Shown piece after piece: positions 43,712 to 55,964 of a stretch of 64,000 nt of DNA (positions within the stretch are counted from its first letter, which is position 1; the number at the start of each line of letters is the position of its first letter). Source of the DNA: Hysterangium stoloniferum (taxonomy: Eukaryota; Basidiomycota; Agaricomycetes; Hysterangiales; Hysterangiaceae); the NCBI GenBank assembly GCA_015178975.1, contig WHVD01000002.1, positions 1,550,001 through 1,614,000 on the forward strand, given 5' to 3'. Below the pieces are notes generated by a model. The model searched no databases. It had not been told where the DNA came from and saw only the letters and a program-made list of their open reading frames with translations. The position numbers and the translations under genes are program-made.

Positions 43712-44446
43712 TCTCACACTCCTAAAGAAGCCTATTCGCGACAAAGGAATCATCAACCGCTCTCGAACTAAAACATATTAATTCAGTCTCTAGTTCAAGA
43801 CCTGAGTTTTCTTGTGAGTTTTCGAGACGGATTTTAGCACAATATGTCCTCTCATCAATCTCTAAAATTGCTAACACGACGTGCCTAGGCTTCAGGTTGA
43901 ATTTTTGTACCTAGTTAAAGTATCAGTAAAGAATATCGGATCGGGCATCTTGCAGCGTACTATCCATGCTAATAGGAATAACCTGGATACCATCTCTTAA
44001 TGTCCGTTTCTTTTACCTTATGTTTACCGTACTTCCTGAGGCGCTTTAGTAAGTATGGTGCCGTGCTTCTGATCCGATATTATCTGATATTATAGGATTC
44101 CACTGGTTCATGAGTATTAAATGAGTTCCTATTCAATTCTATCAACTCTGTTTCCTTGACATTATGTGATGCACTTGCGGTTACACAACAGTGTAGATAT
44201 TTCGGTAGGTGGCCAAAATATATGAAATTGACGCTTAATTCACTTTGTCAGTTGGGTTTGCATCTTGTTCCTTCAGAGTCACAGAAGTCGGCGTATTAGG
44301 TTCGGCGTACTCCGGAAGTGATACTCTGGAGCTATGTCCAGACATCCTGCTCCGTGGGCGTCACTAGAGAATGCCTTATTAACCCAGCACTGTAAATCTT
44401 TGTGTGTGCGCGCACCCTTCCTAGGCCTAGAGGTGTCAAAACAACT
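43712..44446. promoter_or_regulatory. Upstream region of the EF-hand gene, no gene seen
   Basis: Unique-looking, moderately AT-rich sequence between an LTR and the next gene. It should include that gene's promoter. No motif can be assigned. Confidence 0.3.
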
Positions 44447-47400
44447 ATGCCTAATACGATCCTTGGAAACTTCCGAAAACTTTCAAAAAAGAATGAAAAC
44501 AGCTCTGAATCCGAACCTGTCCCTCCTTTGCCATGCAACCGTGGGGTAGACAAAGAGAAGGATAGCTCGGAGGCAGATAACTCCAAGGATAATATTGTCA
44601 CCCATGAGACGAGTTTGGTGGTCTCCAACTCTCCGTCGCTTGACGCACCTAGCCAACAAGGTGTCACCAAAAAGGATGGTCTCGCTTCAGCATGGACTGC
44701 GGCATATGGACCCCCTTCGGAAGCTGGTCCTGAAAGACTAGGTCAGAATAATTCTTTGTTTTTTTTTGTTTGTCATCCAATCATTAGTGAATTTTAGGAA
44801 GCAACAGCACGAGCGAAGAGGCTGCAATCACTGTCGAAAATTGCGCAGCACTCGTAACAGCTACCGTCTCCGCTTTGAATGCTGACGAATTGGATGCTGT
44901 TAAAGACGGAATTATTAAATTTTCGGAAGTCGGTACAGTGTTTCTAAGTGCCTTGGACGAAGTAGCGCAACTACACCCCTTCATAACAGGTGAGGTTCAT
45001 TGAAAAGGACCCGCAACGGTCATTTATTGCTTTACAACAGCCGCTGTCTTGATTTTTAAGGTTTGACAAAGAATATCCCTATCCATGATCATCTCATTTA
45101 TACTCTATAGACCGTTTGGACACTTGAGATGAAACGGCGGGAGAATGACAACAAAATAAGGGCCGTGTACACTGAGATGAAGCATATGATGGTTGTTCTC
45201 GTACAGTAAGTACTCGCAACGTGCTGTAATATTGTGGTTCTGACCAACTTATAGACTAAAAAATGTAAAAGATGTGACCGAGATAGCCCCAGACGGTACG
45301 ACCATAGCGGGACGCATACAGAAGCTTTCTGAAGACACCGAGAAGGACATCAAACAATGTGCAAACGCTTGCGACACATATTCAAAGAAAAAACTTCTTG
45401 GTATGTGTTTTCTGAGACCTGTTTGTTTTGCCCCATATTACTTACGCCACTTCTTCTTTATCCAGTCAAAGTACTTGTCGGCTCAGTCTGGGAAAACCGA
45501 TTTGTAGAGTATTTGAGCCTATTCGTCAGGCGACGCCAGGAATTCGAGTTCGCTCTCACAATCCATACTGCCCGTGGTGTCGATGCGGCAAATGAAGCCC
45601 TTGGTGATGTGAACGCTAGATTGGACTTGATGATGCAAATGTTGAAGCAATTGGTATCTCCCGAGGAAGAAGAAATGGCACGGCTTGTAGAGAAAAGAGG
45701 AGGTGTAGAGGCCGTTCAGAATAACAAAAAGGCCCTAGAGGAGCTGAACAAGTTAGCCCAAAAGAACACCGCTAGCCTCGATCTCATCTCCACTGGACCA
45801 CAAAAGACATCAAATGAAAATGATATGGAAGAACTTCTCGAAGACCTTCATACCAACCCGGATGAAGCGATGGAGAAGAATGAGAAGGTGTTTGAGCGCA
45901 AATTTGAAATTCAGCAACGCCAGATCACAGAACAGCTCACTCGCACGGTAAGGAGGGAAGGTGATCGTATCATTAGTGCGATTGCTTCGGGACCTCATGA
46001 TCGACTTCTTGAGCCTGTAAGCATAAATACATGCCTTCAACCTTTCCGACTGACCATGGTCTGGCTTGCAGGATGTCTACAAAATATGGAAAGAAATGGT
46101 GAGTCTCTCTCGTTTCCCCCTAATTGTTATGCAACATTAGCGACAACACCAAATACAGAATTGGAGAGGCAGCGTGAAGGCTCGGCATTTCGTGATGGCT
46201 CTTTGCGATTATTTCCATGAAAAATGGAACGTTGACTCTCCTGACGGCACAACCCCCGGAGCTGTCGTCGCGCACGAGAAACATTCAGACGATGAGTGGG
46301 CGTTGCCTTATATCAATACAGTTCGGCTGCAGCCGATCAGCGAAGCCTTCGACGATGATGCTTCAGGTTTTATAACGCTTGCCGAAGTCAATACATTTAC
46401 TACTTCGCGACCCTTAGGATGGAGGTACTTATTGTCATGGTCTTCTACTAATTGACACAATAATGATGTTGCTGAATCTCAGTCTGCCTCATTGGATAGC
46501 ATACTGGGCTGTAGGTACGAGACCAAGAGGTAGTCGTTCGACCGATGCGCCTGTCTAAAGCATTCTGTACAGGGTGGCATATGACGCTAACAGACTACTC
46601 TAGCAAAATCCGGGGACTAATTGGCAAAATGTTCGCCATCCTCCCCAACATCAAATCCGAAAATCTAAATTTCGTGAATGACTACCTGGCGACGGTTTGT
46701 CGGCGTGTGACGACCCTACGAGCTTCGGTTAACCTCTCGTCCCGCAATGAAGTGCTCCAAGCTCGTTTTCAGAGTTATGTGGATGCAGAGGAAGAGAGGC
46801 TCAGGAAAAACTTGCAGGAAGTGGCCTACGATATTGACGCGATGAACACTTTAGTTTTGGTCACAGGACCTGGTCGAATTGAGAAAGTACGTACATCGAC
46901 TCATGTGTTCGGGTATGACTGATGTTCTAGGAAACGTGTAGTACGTTTTTCCGATCCTTTACTTACTCTTGAAGCAACATTTTGAGATCTTCCGAGTGTG
47001 CCAAAAAAGAATGATTCACTGTAATGAATTAGAAGTGAGTTTCTCGACAATGCATTCCTCTTTATAACTAACAACTAGTAGGATGCGGCTGACACTATCC
47101 AGTGGGTGTTTGATTCTGTGGTAGGACGTTGCAATGTTTTGCAGTGTGAGATTATACATACCTATCTTAAAGAGTTTTATTTGGACTAATTGATGAAAAA
47201 ATATGACAGCCATATTCAAACAGCAAAAACTTGATGAAAAACATCAATTTAGGGTCTTTGCCCACGGTATCGTAAGTCCTTGCTAATGGTTTAGTTATGC
47301 GCACATTTACCTGACCTACATGCTAGTTCGAGTACTGGCATGAGCCATCCGGCCTATGGGCTCCAGCCATTGTTCGACAAAGTGACCCAGAGGAATTACC

Positions 47401-48981
47401 TTATAACGAAGCCTTGGAAATGCCAAATGTCAAAGCAGATGCTGTCTGTAATTACCCACTGGATCAACAAGGCTTCGTGTACATCGCCTACGAAACTCAC
47501 CAGTCAGACAAATCCACCCAGCCAAACGCGGACATATCATCAGTCCTCGCTCCAATTTTGGGGGTCTGGAATGGATATATCTACTGTGGAGAGTATGCCA
47601 CTCCGATGACGTCGTATGTGTTTCGTGCAACAGGACAGAATAATGAATTCGAGGCTTCCGGAAAAGTAGCCAATGACGAGTTTACAGTTGTCGGAAAATG
47701 TGAGGTTAAGGAAGCTCCTAATGTTATAAGTGTGGAGTTCAAACGGATATTCCGTAGCGGTTTATTACAGTCGGAATATTTCACAGGAAAGTTCGATGCG
47801 TCTACAGAAACAATCCAAGGGCGAAAGGCTTTATCGCCAGACAATATGCCAACATCGTGGACATTCCTCCTAAAACGAGTCCCCGCAGATATCTTCCGCT
47901 TCTATCCACTTCCAAAATTTCTGGAAGACAATCAGGCTCGCGCATTATGGCAGTTTGCGATTAATGCGATACGGAGCCAGGTTCGCCGCCAATTGTGGTC
48001 TTGGTCGTTTTTCAAGGAACGCAGAGACTCCAGGAAGAAGTTTATTTCGCTCCTTGTTCGCACTCTGGCCGGAAAACGTCTTCAAGATTCTGAACAGGCG
48101 GAATACACTGTTTTGCAACGGGAATTTATGCCTAATGACACCACGTTTTGTTATTTGTTGGCTTTACATCAGATTCGGGTCACTGTGAAACATGGGTGCG
48201 CATTTGATTATGCATTCAACATGGAAATATTCACCATGTAGTTCACAAACAGATATTTATGCGATCACTGTGGCGTAACAATCACTAAATCGCGCATAAT
48301 GTGTCTAACGTGCCAAACGAAGGATACATGGAACACCGTAGATCTCTGCGATGAGGCTGGGTGTATGGCTGCTGAAGCGAACCGCGCTGACCTGACAATG
48401 GTACATCGCCCCACACACGATCTCGTCAAGGTAAGACGGGTCGTGCACCTTATGCAACATGGTCAGTTTGAGCGCAACTCGAGGGCAGCTTTGGAAAAAG
48501 CCAGGAAGATTTTGACGCCAAGTGAAGAAGATGCGAACCAGGGAGGAATTTTTAGGGAAGGTGAGGAAAAAGGTGAGAAAGCCAAGTGTACACTCTGTAC
48601 CAAGGAAGTTTCGCAGCCGTGCTGGTTCTGCGTACAATGTGAAAGTCAGTATTGAAAATGAAATACTAATCACTTACCGACACTCAAAATCACATCACAG
48701 AACCCACATTCTTCTGTTATGACTGCGACAACGGCCGCGTAGCTTCCTTTGAAGCATACAATGGCCCCCACAACTATCATGCTCATGACCTCGTTAGATG
48801 CCAGAAACTTGTCAAAGACGAAGATTCCTCTATGGAAGGACGACCGACTGGCCTTGAGGAGAGACTTAGCAACCACGAAAAGATTATGGATGAACGGTTG
48901 ACCGCCATGGAGACAAAGTTTGAGAGGAGCCATTCCCGGATAAATACTACGTTGGAGAAGATCCTTGAAAGATTAGGGTAA
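44447..48981 (+). CDS. Large EF-hand and zinc-cluster protein, conserved in Agaricomycetes
   Basis: Many short introns. The first exons are 44447-44741, 44798-44989, 45041-45060 (20 nt), 45111-45205, 45255-45400 and 45466-46016. They give HPFITAAVLIFKTVWTLEMKRREND, VLVGSVWENRFVEYLSLFVRRRQEFEF and a coiled-coil-prone stretch up to HDRLLEPDVYKIWKEM. Then comes an EF-hand (ISEAFDDDASGFITLAEVNTF, about 46336-46400), WSLPHWIAYWAVG, AIFKQQKLDEKHQFRVFAHG, a beta-rich region (ILGVWNGYIYCGEY, GKVANDEFTVVGKC) and WSWSFFKERRDSRKKF. Two Cys-rich clusters follow (CDHCGV...CLTC...DLCDEAGC, and CTLCTKEVSQPCWFCVQC...CYDC) resembling ZZ/RING-like zinc binders. It ends in a coiled coil and LEKILERLG. I recall this architecture from mushroom genomes as an EF-hand domain protein of unknown role. 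The start could also be the in-frame ATG at 44402. Confidence 0.88.
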
Positions 48982-49249
48982 CGGAATAATATAACGGATT
49001 TTTGGAAACATTTTGACCATAGCATCGCTTCAACATTTGTGCTCTTGACTTTTGTATATTAAATCGTGTTTACAATCACGGCGCGATCAATAAAGAAACG
49101 ATCCTTTATTTTAATCTCTGAGAGTTCGTGAAATATATTTACTCTTATGAACAAGTGTTATTATTGGCGCATGCAGTGAAAACGTACGCGCCCAGACGCG
49201 CGTCACAGCATACGCGTCCAGTAACTTAGAACTTCTCCACTACTTCACC
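48982..49249. other. Intergenic, terminator/poly(A) side of the EF-hand gene
   Basis: Contains AATAAAG near 49089, a plausible polyadenylation signal. Nothing else supported. Confidence 0.3.
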
Positions 49250-50031
49250 ATGTTTCTTACACGTTCTGAATAAACTGTTTAGTATATCTACTTGTGTTAA
49301 TTGTGTTCATTATTATGTTGGAAACAGATCGTGGTGTTAACACTTGAACAACGTTTGTCCCATGTCTATTATGCAGTGAAATATGCCATGGAAGCTGTTA
49401 AAGTGAGAAATGCCCTTTGAACCACTGGATATAAAACTGGTATCATTCGTCATTTCCAGTTCGGTTCAACGACAGTCGGAATTCCCACCTCGGCAGGCGT
49501 CGTCCTAGGTGTCGAGAAGCGTGTGCAATTGCCTCTATCAGAATTAAGTTCGACAGAGAAGATCATGGAGATTGATACCCATTTGGGATGTACCATGAGT
49601 GGTGGGTTCGGTCCACTTTTACGATGAGGCTGCCGGCTGACTTCTAATTCGTTGTTCTCATTTAATGGTTGATAGGATTAACGGCTGATGCACGAACGAT
49701 GATTGACCATGCGAGGGTTACATCACAGAATCACGCGTTCACGTATGATGAGAAAATTAAGGTGGATCGTGTGCCTTTTATATGGGTTGGTATACAGCTT
49801 AGGCTGAGCTTTCCCTGTTAGTATAGGTTGAATCTGTCACTCGGGCAGTTTGCGATCTTGCCCTGTGGTTTGGTGAGAGTGCATGATGAGGACGCAATGA
49901 TGGTATGTCGAAGCTACCATATCCTAAATTACCGGCATCGTTTGTTAAACTAGTCACATTACACGCAGAGTCGGCCATTTAGAGTTGCGCTTTTAAACGG
50001 CGGTGTAGATAAAGGGGAGAATGAGGGCTAA
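49250..50031 (+). pseudogene. 20S proteasome alpha-5 subunit pseudogene
   Basis: Pieces match the alpha-5 (PUP2/PSMA5) subunit in order: MFLTRSE then a stop; DRGVNT then a frame change; [99 protein letters not shown]; a frame change; DEDAMM; SRPFRVALLNGGVD. Introns are still present, so it arose by DNA duplication and not by retrotransposition. The C-terminal part (from DENGPQLYH onward) is gone. The functional gene must be elsewhere in the genome. Confidence 0.9.
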
Positions 50032-50370
50032 GGCAAATACAGTAGGTCAGAAAGAATGAACCAGATTCAAAGTCAATATTCAAACTAAGGTATTGCAGTA
50101 TTTATACCAAGAACTGGTATTGTTCTACAAATTGAGCAGTCAAGGGGTAGACCCACAAGGAACAAGGAAAGAGACAAATGGGTCTAATGAAAGGCACAAG
50201 TGTAGTTGGATAATCAGAGGTGGATCTAAATTAGAGACAAAGGGAAAGTTAACTGAGGGTTCCAATCATCACAGGGTGCAGTGTTGTACTAGAAAACTAA
50301 TGTACATATATAAAGTGTTAAGTGAATGTATTTTTGGAAAGGCTTCACATTCTGAAGCAGAAATAGATGG

Positions 50371-51125
50371 TGAGCTGTTAAGAACAGAAAACTGACTGAT
50401 GTCAGTAGACCGATGGGGACCGATTGGAAGGACTTGGCTTCAGCTTATGTGCTGTGCCCTTGCAAGTTACTGTCTGGTATCCTTAAATTTCAGGCGGGCA
50501 GAAACTAATCTTATCAAATTCCTCACAGTGAGTTACTGATCAGAAATGAAGGATAAGTTGAGCGTCGGGCTGAGGGGTCAGAGACTGAGGATGGGCGAGC
50601 ACACGTGAAGGCGGGGAGCAGGATACTTAGTGTAAGACTTATGAGAGATGTATGTATGTGGGTGTTCTGAGTGGATATTCTGATTGCCTAGTAACTACAA
50701 CTACAGCGGGTTCATATACAAGTTATCGGCATCTAGAAAATACTAACTAAGGGAAGAGCGGAAAGTACTACTGACAAATAAGCTTGATTAGAAATTGGGA
50801 GGTTATGATAAGTTCAGAGACCGTGATTAACCGAGAGCAGAATTACGAGAAAAGGAAATAGTCAGAGGGTTGCAGGTACATGCGGCATAGGTGAAACATA
50901 GAGTAGAGCCGATCAACATAAGTAAAAGGGGACGTATCAAAGTATAACCAGATAGTATGAGTATAATCTGACAGGGCATAAACGGGGTTTGATCACCATG
51001 GGGGTACACATCAGTGTCGGGTGGCTGATGGTTTCTGATACGGGGACTTGATCAATAACTAGAAACATTGTATCCTTGGGGACTGTCGGTTTGCAACGGG
51101 GTTGTGACACGGTCATAACATGAGC
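50371..51125 (-). mobile_element. Solo LTR (50376-51120) with TSD TGAGC
   Basis: TGTTAAGAACAG...GGTCATAACA, 745 bp, flanked by TGAGC at 50371-50375 and 51121-51125. It is the longest copy of the family nested at 31166-31556 and truncated at 30816-31110. Confidence 0.93.
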
Positions 51126-51919
51126 ATACTCTAGGAGAATTCTTCAGAGTCCACAGTGAATGCAGATTTAACTTGAGGAAACTGGCAGAGGTCAACAAGA
51201 AAGTAGTATAAGCAAATCAGGTTCCAGACAGGGTCTGGGCATGGGTCTTAACTGATTATCCCAACTTAATTCTGTGTTAGGACTGGAAAATCTGCTGGGG
51301 TCCCAGATCCTATCTATATGTAGATCTTTATCTCCCTCACAAAATGACCCACCAACAGGCCTTGCCTGGGTCTCCTAGATCCCTTAGACACTTGGAGATC
51401 CTGTCCCAATCTACCCTTGAACCTGGTTGACATCTGGTTTATTATGTCTCCTGTGCATATTCCTGTTTCATCCTGGCCTTGTCCCTAGTATGGACACCCC
51501 TGCCTTGTCTCTTGTTCACCTGTTTTGGCTTTTTGTCCAACCAGGTTTGTGGAACAATAATCTTTAATTCTATATAGTCCAGCCTATTGCATGTACTTAC
51601 AATCTGATCAGAAAATCAATTTTGCATACCTACAAGTTAGTTCTCAACTTTGTGCCAGCATACAGTGGCTCAAAAAAGTGTCCAAATGTTTTGGACTTTT
51701 TTAAAGAAAATCCAATAACAAATCACACAGGGCATCTATAATCATTATTTAACGGTAGGAATTGAACTTTAATATCTCAGCTACAAAATAACTCCAACTC
51801 TGTCCATATCCAATCTGCAGTTAGAGTTTGGCTGAGTTTGAAAAAAAAACACTGCAATGCTATTCACTGTGTGACTCAGCACACATCAAGAAACTCTCAT
51901 CTGGAAATTGGGATAACTA
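51126..51919. other. Repeat-derived sequence without a supported gene
   Basis: Includes CAGTGGCTCAAAAAAGTG near 51663, which resembles a Tc1 terminal repeat, and, from 51816, the direct repeat of 40208-40322. Confidence 0.4.
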
Positions 51920-53224
51920 CCATATGTTAAGTTTTTGTGGTGCTGTTCCTAGACCGTATAACTTTCCGTTTGTCTGAGTGAGGTGGCAGTACTCGTTGTA
52001 AATGGATAAGGACTAAATAAGTACAAATAGACCTTATGTAACCCATAGTACGCGGTGAATCCCCAATGCTGCGACCTGAGCCCTAATGCTCGCAATCCGT
52101 CGCTAACCCGAAATCCCAGAAAAGTCAACACACTCCCTCGAGCATAAGGGGCTCGCGGTGACCATCCCCACGGCCCGAGCACTCCCTGAAGTTCAGCAAC
52201 TCCAAATCTGAACTGAAATGCCTATACCGTGATAGCAAGCCTCCCAGCCCAAGCTCCCTCACTGCAACTCCCATTCCCAATCAATCCCAAGGCCCTTTAT
52301 GAGAAGTGTGATGGCGGATGGCGATGTCTAAACAGCGATCCGGGACAAATGTGACCTGGCTCAGCACTCTGCACAGTCCTTCGTGCCGGCGGTAGAATTC
52401 GATTATTTACGAGTAATAAGTCTCGCGCGATGTGTGAAATCTGAACGGTAATTTTTGCAGAACTGATAACCCGTTGACGCAAAAAAAGTGGGGGGGGGTA
52501 TACGTCGATGCACCGTGGACGCGAGCAAAAAGCGTTTCTCGTCTCCCATTTTGGATAAGTGGTCGACGCCGATTTAGAATGGTGAAAAAATGAAAAAAAG
52601 GAAAATGCGGCTAAAACAAGCCTAGTGCCAGACAAAGTCAGCGCACTCCCGGTGGGTCAAAACACACCGAGCAGTCTAAAATAGACCAAACAGATACTGT
52701 GGAGTCCTTCCCACGAGAATCTACGAACTGCAGAGTTTAATGTACCGCCCCAGAGTCCTTCCTGTGCGAGTACTGCGACTTCTAAGCCCTTTAATACAGC
52801 CGCTCACTCCTGCAAGTTCACTGTATCGCCCCGGAGCCCTTCCCATGCGAATACTGCGGCTTCTATGCCCTTCTATACGGCCGCCTAAAAAGATGCGACT
52901 AGTCGACACTCGAAAAAACGAAATTGCGCGAATGGCGATTTGTAGCGATGAGATCAAAGGTGGTCTGCACAGCACCTAGCTTTGGTTAACGGTGGCTGGC
53001 CGTGATCCGTTTATGTTACGTTTTCGTGGTGCTGTTCCTAGACCATATAACTTTCCGTTTGTCTGAGTGAGGTGGCAGTACTCGTTGTAAACGGATAAGG
53101 ACTAAATAAGTACAAATAGACCTTATGTAACCCATAGTATGCGGTGAATCCCCAATGCTGCGACCCGAGCCCTAATGCTCGCAATCTGTCGCTAACCCGA
53201 AATCCCAGAAAAGTCAACACCATA
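51920..53224. mobile_element. Small non-autonomous LTR element (TRIM-like), 51925-53219, TSD CCATA
   Basis: Two nearly identical 206-bp direct repeats (51925-52130 and 53014-53219), each with TGTTA...GTCAACA ends, bracket about 880 bp of non-coding DNA. CCATA flanks the element at 51920-51924 and 53220-53224. The internal part contains a local duplication of about 85 bp (52740-52885). A purine-rich GAGGGAGTG next to the left LTR on the minus strand hints at minus orientation. No gag or pol is present. Confidence 0.93.
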
Positions 53225-53548
53225 TTCCTTAACTAATTATGAGGCCAAGTTCAAGCCTTTTACATATTTATTAGATAAAACATAAATATTCCCCAGATCT
53301 GGACACTGAACCCAAAACCCATTGAAATTTGATGGGCTATTGATTTTAGCAGGATCATGGTTGTGAGCTACCTGTGAGTTTCATTGTGGAATTCTCCATC
53401 TCAAAATGGAGATCCTTCATCCATTGAATAAATTTTCTGTCTCTGCAGCCATTGAAATATGATTGCTAAGAGACATATCTGTGCCATAAATTGCTGCACT
53501 ATGCCACTACCTCCTGGTCCACCTATAGGCCAGTCAACAGAAAGTTAA

Positions 53549-53929
53549 TTAACCCAGAAGTGGATAACTACTGGGGTTCACAAAGGCAGTGCCTAGCCAT
53601 GGCATCTTGATGGCTCTAAACTGTGCAACTGCTAGATTTACAACCACTGATTTAGGGTTGGCATACCTAGTTGACAAGACATACAATGTGTCAGCCTTAT
53701 TTGTGTGGTGAGATGAGACATACTTCATATGATGTGAATTTAACATTGGGGAGTCCAGGGCAGGGGTTCTATATGAGGGGGGGCAGGGAGGACTGTACAT
53801 GTCAGAAAAGGAAGGGACGGTAACCTCAAATCCACTCACCATCTTGTTTTCAACAAGGTTACAGGCAAATACAAGTGATATAGACAAGATTATACTCAGA
53901 AGCTTAGTTGTTTCAACCATGGGTAACAT
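53549..53929 (-). CDS. Possible small secreted protein
   Basis: A 126-codon open frame on the minus strand begins MLPMVETTKLLSIILSISLV, a good signal peptide with a likely cut after FACN. The mature part has few cysteines and matches no family I know. Its 3' half lies in a dispersed repeat also present at 40.5-41 kb, which weakens the case; it could be a chance frame or a gene carried by a repeat. Confidence 0.25.
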   Translation of the reverse strand: MLPMVETTKLLSIILSISLVFACNLVENKMVSGFEVTVPSFSDMYSPPCPPSYRTPALDSPMLNSHHMKYVSSHHTNKADTLYVLSTRYANPKSVVVNLAVAQFRAIKMPWLGTAFVNPSSYPLLG

Positions 53930-54422
53930 AGTGTCTTAGAAATGAAGAGCAGAATGATACTAATATCATTTTATATGGTGCCATCAAGAATACAGTTGGG
54001 GATTACAGTAACCTCAGTACACCAATTGCACCTGGAGGCTGCACATAATCTGTGAGAGTCGAGTTGTCCTGTCTATTTAAGGAAGTTTGAATAATTAACT
54101 AAATATTAAAAAGAACTAAAATAATTACAGTAATAAAAAAATAAATTGGTTATTGGTTATGGTGGAAGGGGAGAGGGTTCATTTCAAAGAGGGTGAGGGA
54201 ATTGGCAGCAAATTTAACACAATCTAAAAGGTATGTCAGTATCCATGCTGCTATCACCTGGAAAACTAATAACATACTGAAATGTCTGGCAACTGGATGA
54301 ACATCAACTTTCAGTAGCAGTATACTGTACAGTTGATTCTGGGTGCATTTGGGATTGGTGGTGGAGGATAGGGTGACATATATGATCCCTGTGCAAACAA
54401 TGGGATAGAAACCATAGTGGGA

Positions 54423-55964
54423 TTATGTGTTAAGGTTCATGAATTCCACAGATAGTCCCACAGAGGTTTCTCCAGTAACTATATTCTGAACACACACTTT
54501 CCTGGTAATAGTCCCATGGAATCCCTGTGTAATAGGTCCAGGGAGTTTCTGGGAATATTAGTAGTACAAGGGAGTGTGGTGTCAGAATAGTTACCAGAGA
54601 ATGGGTACGGCTGAGATGGACTTGGCTTCAGCTTATGGGCTGCACCCTCGTACACTCATTCGGGTGTCCATATTTCGAACTGACAGAATGCATACAGGAA
54701 GATGTAGATTCCGGAGTTCCTGTGGGTGTTCTGGGAATTGAGCATGCAGACAGACAAGAGGAGTAGGCACTGGAGCAGATTGTTCAGGGGAAAACTTGTG
54801 TGGGGGAAAACATGTTTGAGATTGAAACTGGATTCTAAGTACATGAATATAGCAGACTTATATAGACTGTGAAATGTAATAATACCAAATCCAGTATTAA
54901 TGAGAGGCAGAACTATTAAACATAAAATGAAACAAGTAAATACCAAACTAGGTATTAGGGACGGAATGGAACGGGAGTGGGGTCCGAAACATGACAGGTC
55001 ATTAGACCATAATGGGAGCAAGGCTCAGTTAGAGGGCTCCGGAAGTCCGGTCAGAGTCTGGTGACTTGGTGCACAAGATAGTGTCGGGTATAGACAGGTT
55101 TGATGTGCAGGAGGTCCAGTGGAGTCTAGTGGGTTTTCCAATGACTGGTGTGTGAGATGCAGAGACAGATGATAACAGGAGCAGGGTTCTATGCTCTGTT
55201 AGAGGGGTTCTGGGAGTCCGGTCGGAGTCCGGATAAGATACAGAGTGTCGGGTGTATATAGGGTGGAGTCCGTAGTCTGGTGGAGTCCGAGGACTGGTGT
55301 ATGAGACAGAGGGATAGGTACAGACAGGTGGTGTGAAGAGTGGCGGAAGTTTAGACCGTTCTATATACGAAGAAATGAGTAGAAAGGAAGAATATTGACC
55401 TATTCGGTGCAATATAAGAGAAAGTGAGAGAGAGAGCACGAGATGACGCAGTAGTCAAAGAGTGCGATGGATCGAGTGGAGGCCTTGACTGTTACAGTTC
55501 AAGGCCAGAAGTGTTAGATAGTTCAGATAATGCTACCTATGTGGTAGCTGACATGTTACCCTGATCACCGCTTGTAGTAGACCTAGTTTGTGTCTTACGA
55601 GTGGTGGTTCTTGGGTTAAAGTGTGTCTGAGTTCTAATTGGGGCTGAGTGCACCCACAAGTATACACAATGCTTCGAACTAATGAAATATGCAATATTCG
55701 AAGAATATGAAAGATAGAAAAATATGAATAGAATATGTAAAATATAATTAAAATAAAAGGAGTGTTTTACCACAATGAAACTGTGGTAAAAGCATACTCC
55801 TCACAGGTGGGGTGCATACAGAGAGTCAGGCATAAATGAGCTGGCGTGCGGGCTCTGGTGGGAACTCCAGTTGTAACTATACAAACAATATAGAGGGTTG
55901 GGAGCATGTAGGACTGGGTCCAGGGGCCTGGAAGCCGGCGGGTTTTCTGGTTCCTGACATTATG
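54423..55964 (-). mobile_element. Solo LTR (54428-55959) with TSD TTATG
   Basis: TGTTAAGGTTCA...GGTTCCTGACA, 1532 bp, flanked by TTATG at 54423-54427 and 55960-55964. It shares with the other LTRs the core GGACTTGGCTTCAGCTTAT (54618). Internal sequence otherwise differs, so it is a distinct family. Confidence 0.88.

Noticed and set aside
52297..52635. 112-codon minus-strand frame inside the TRIM element
   Set aside because: Low-complexity, no gag or pol resemblance; the element is best seen as non-coding.
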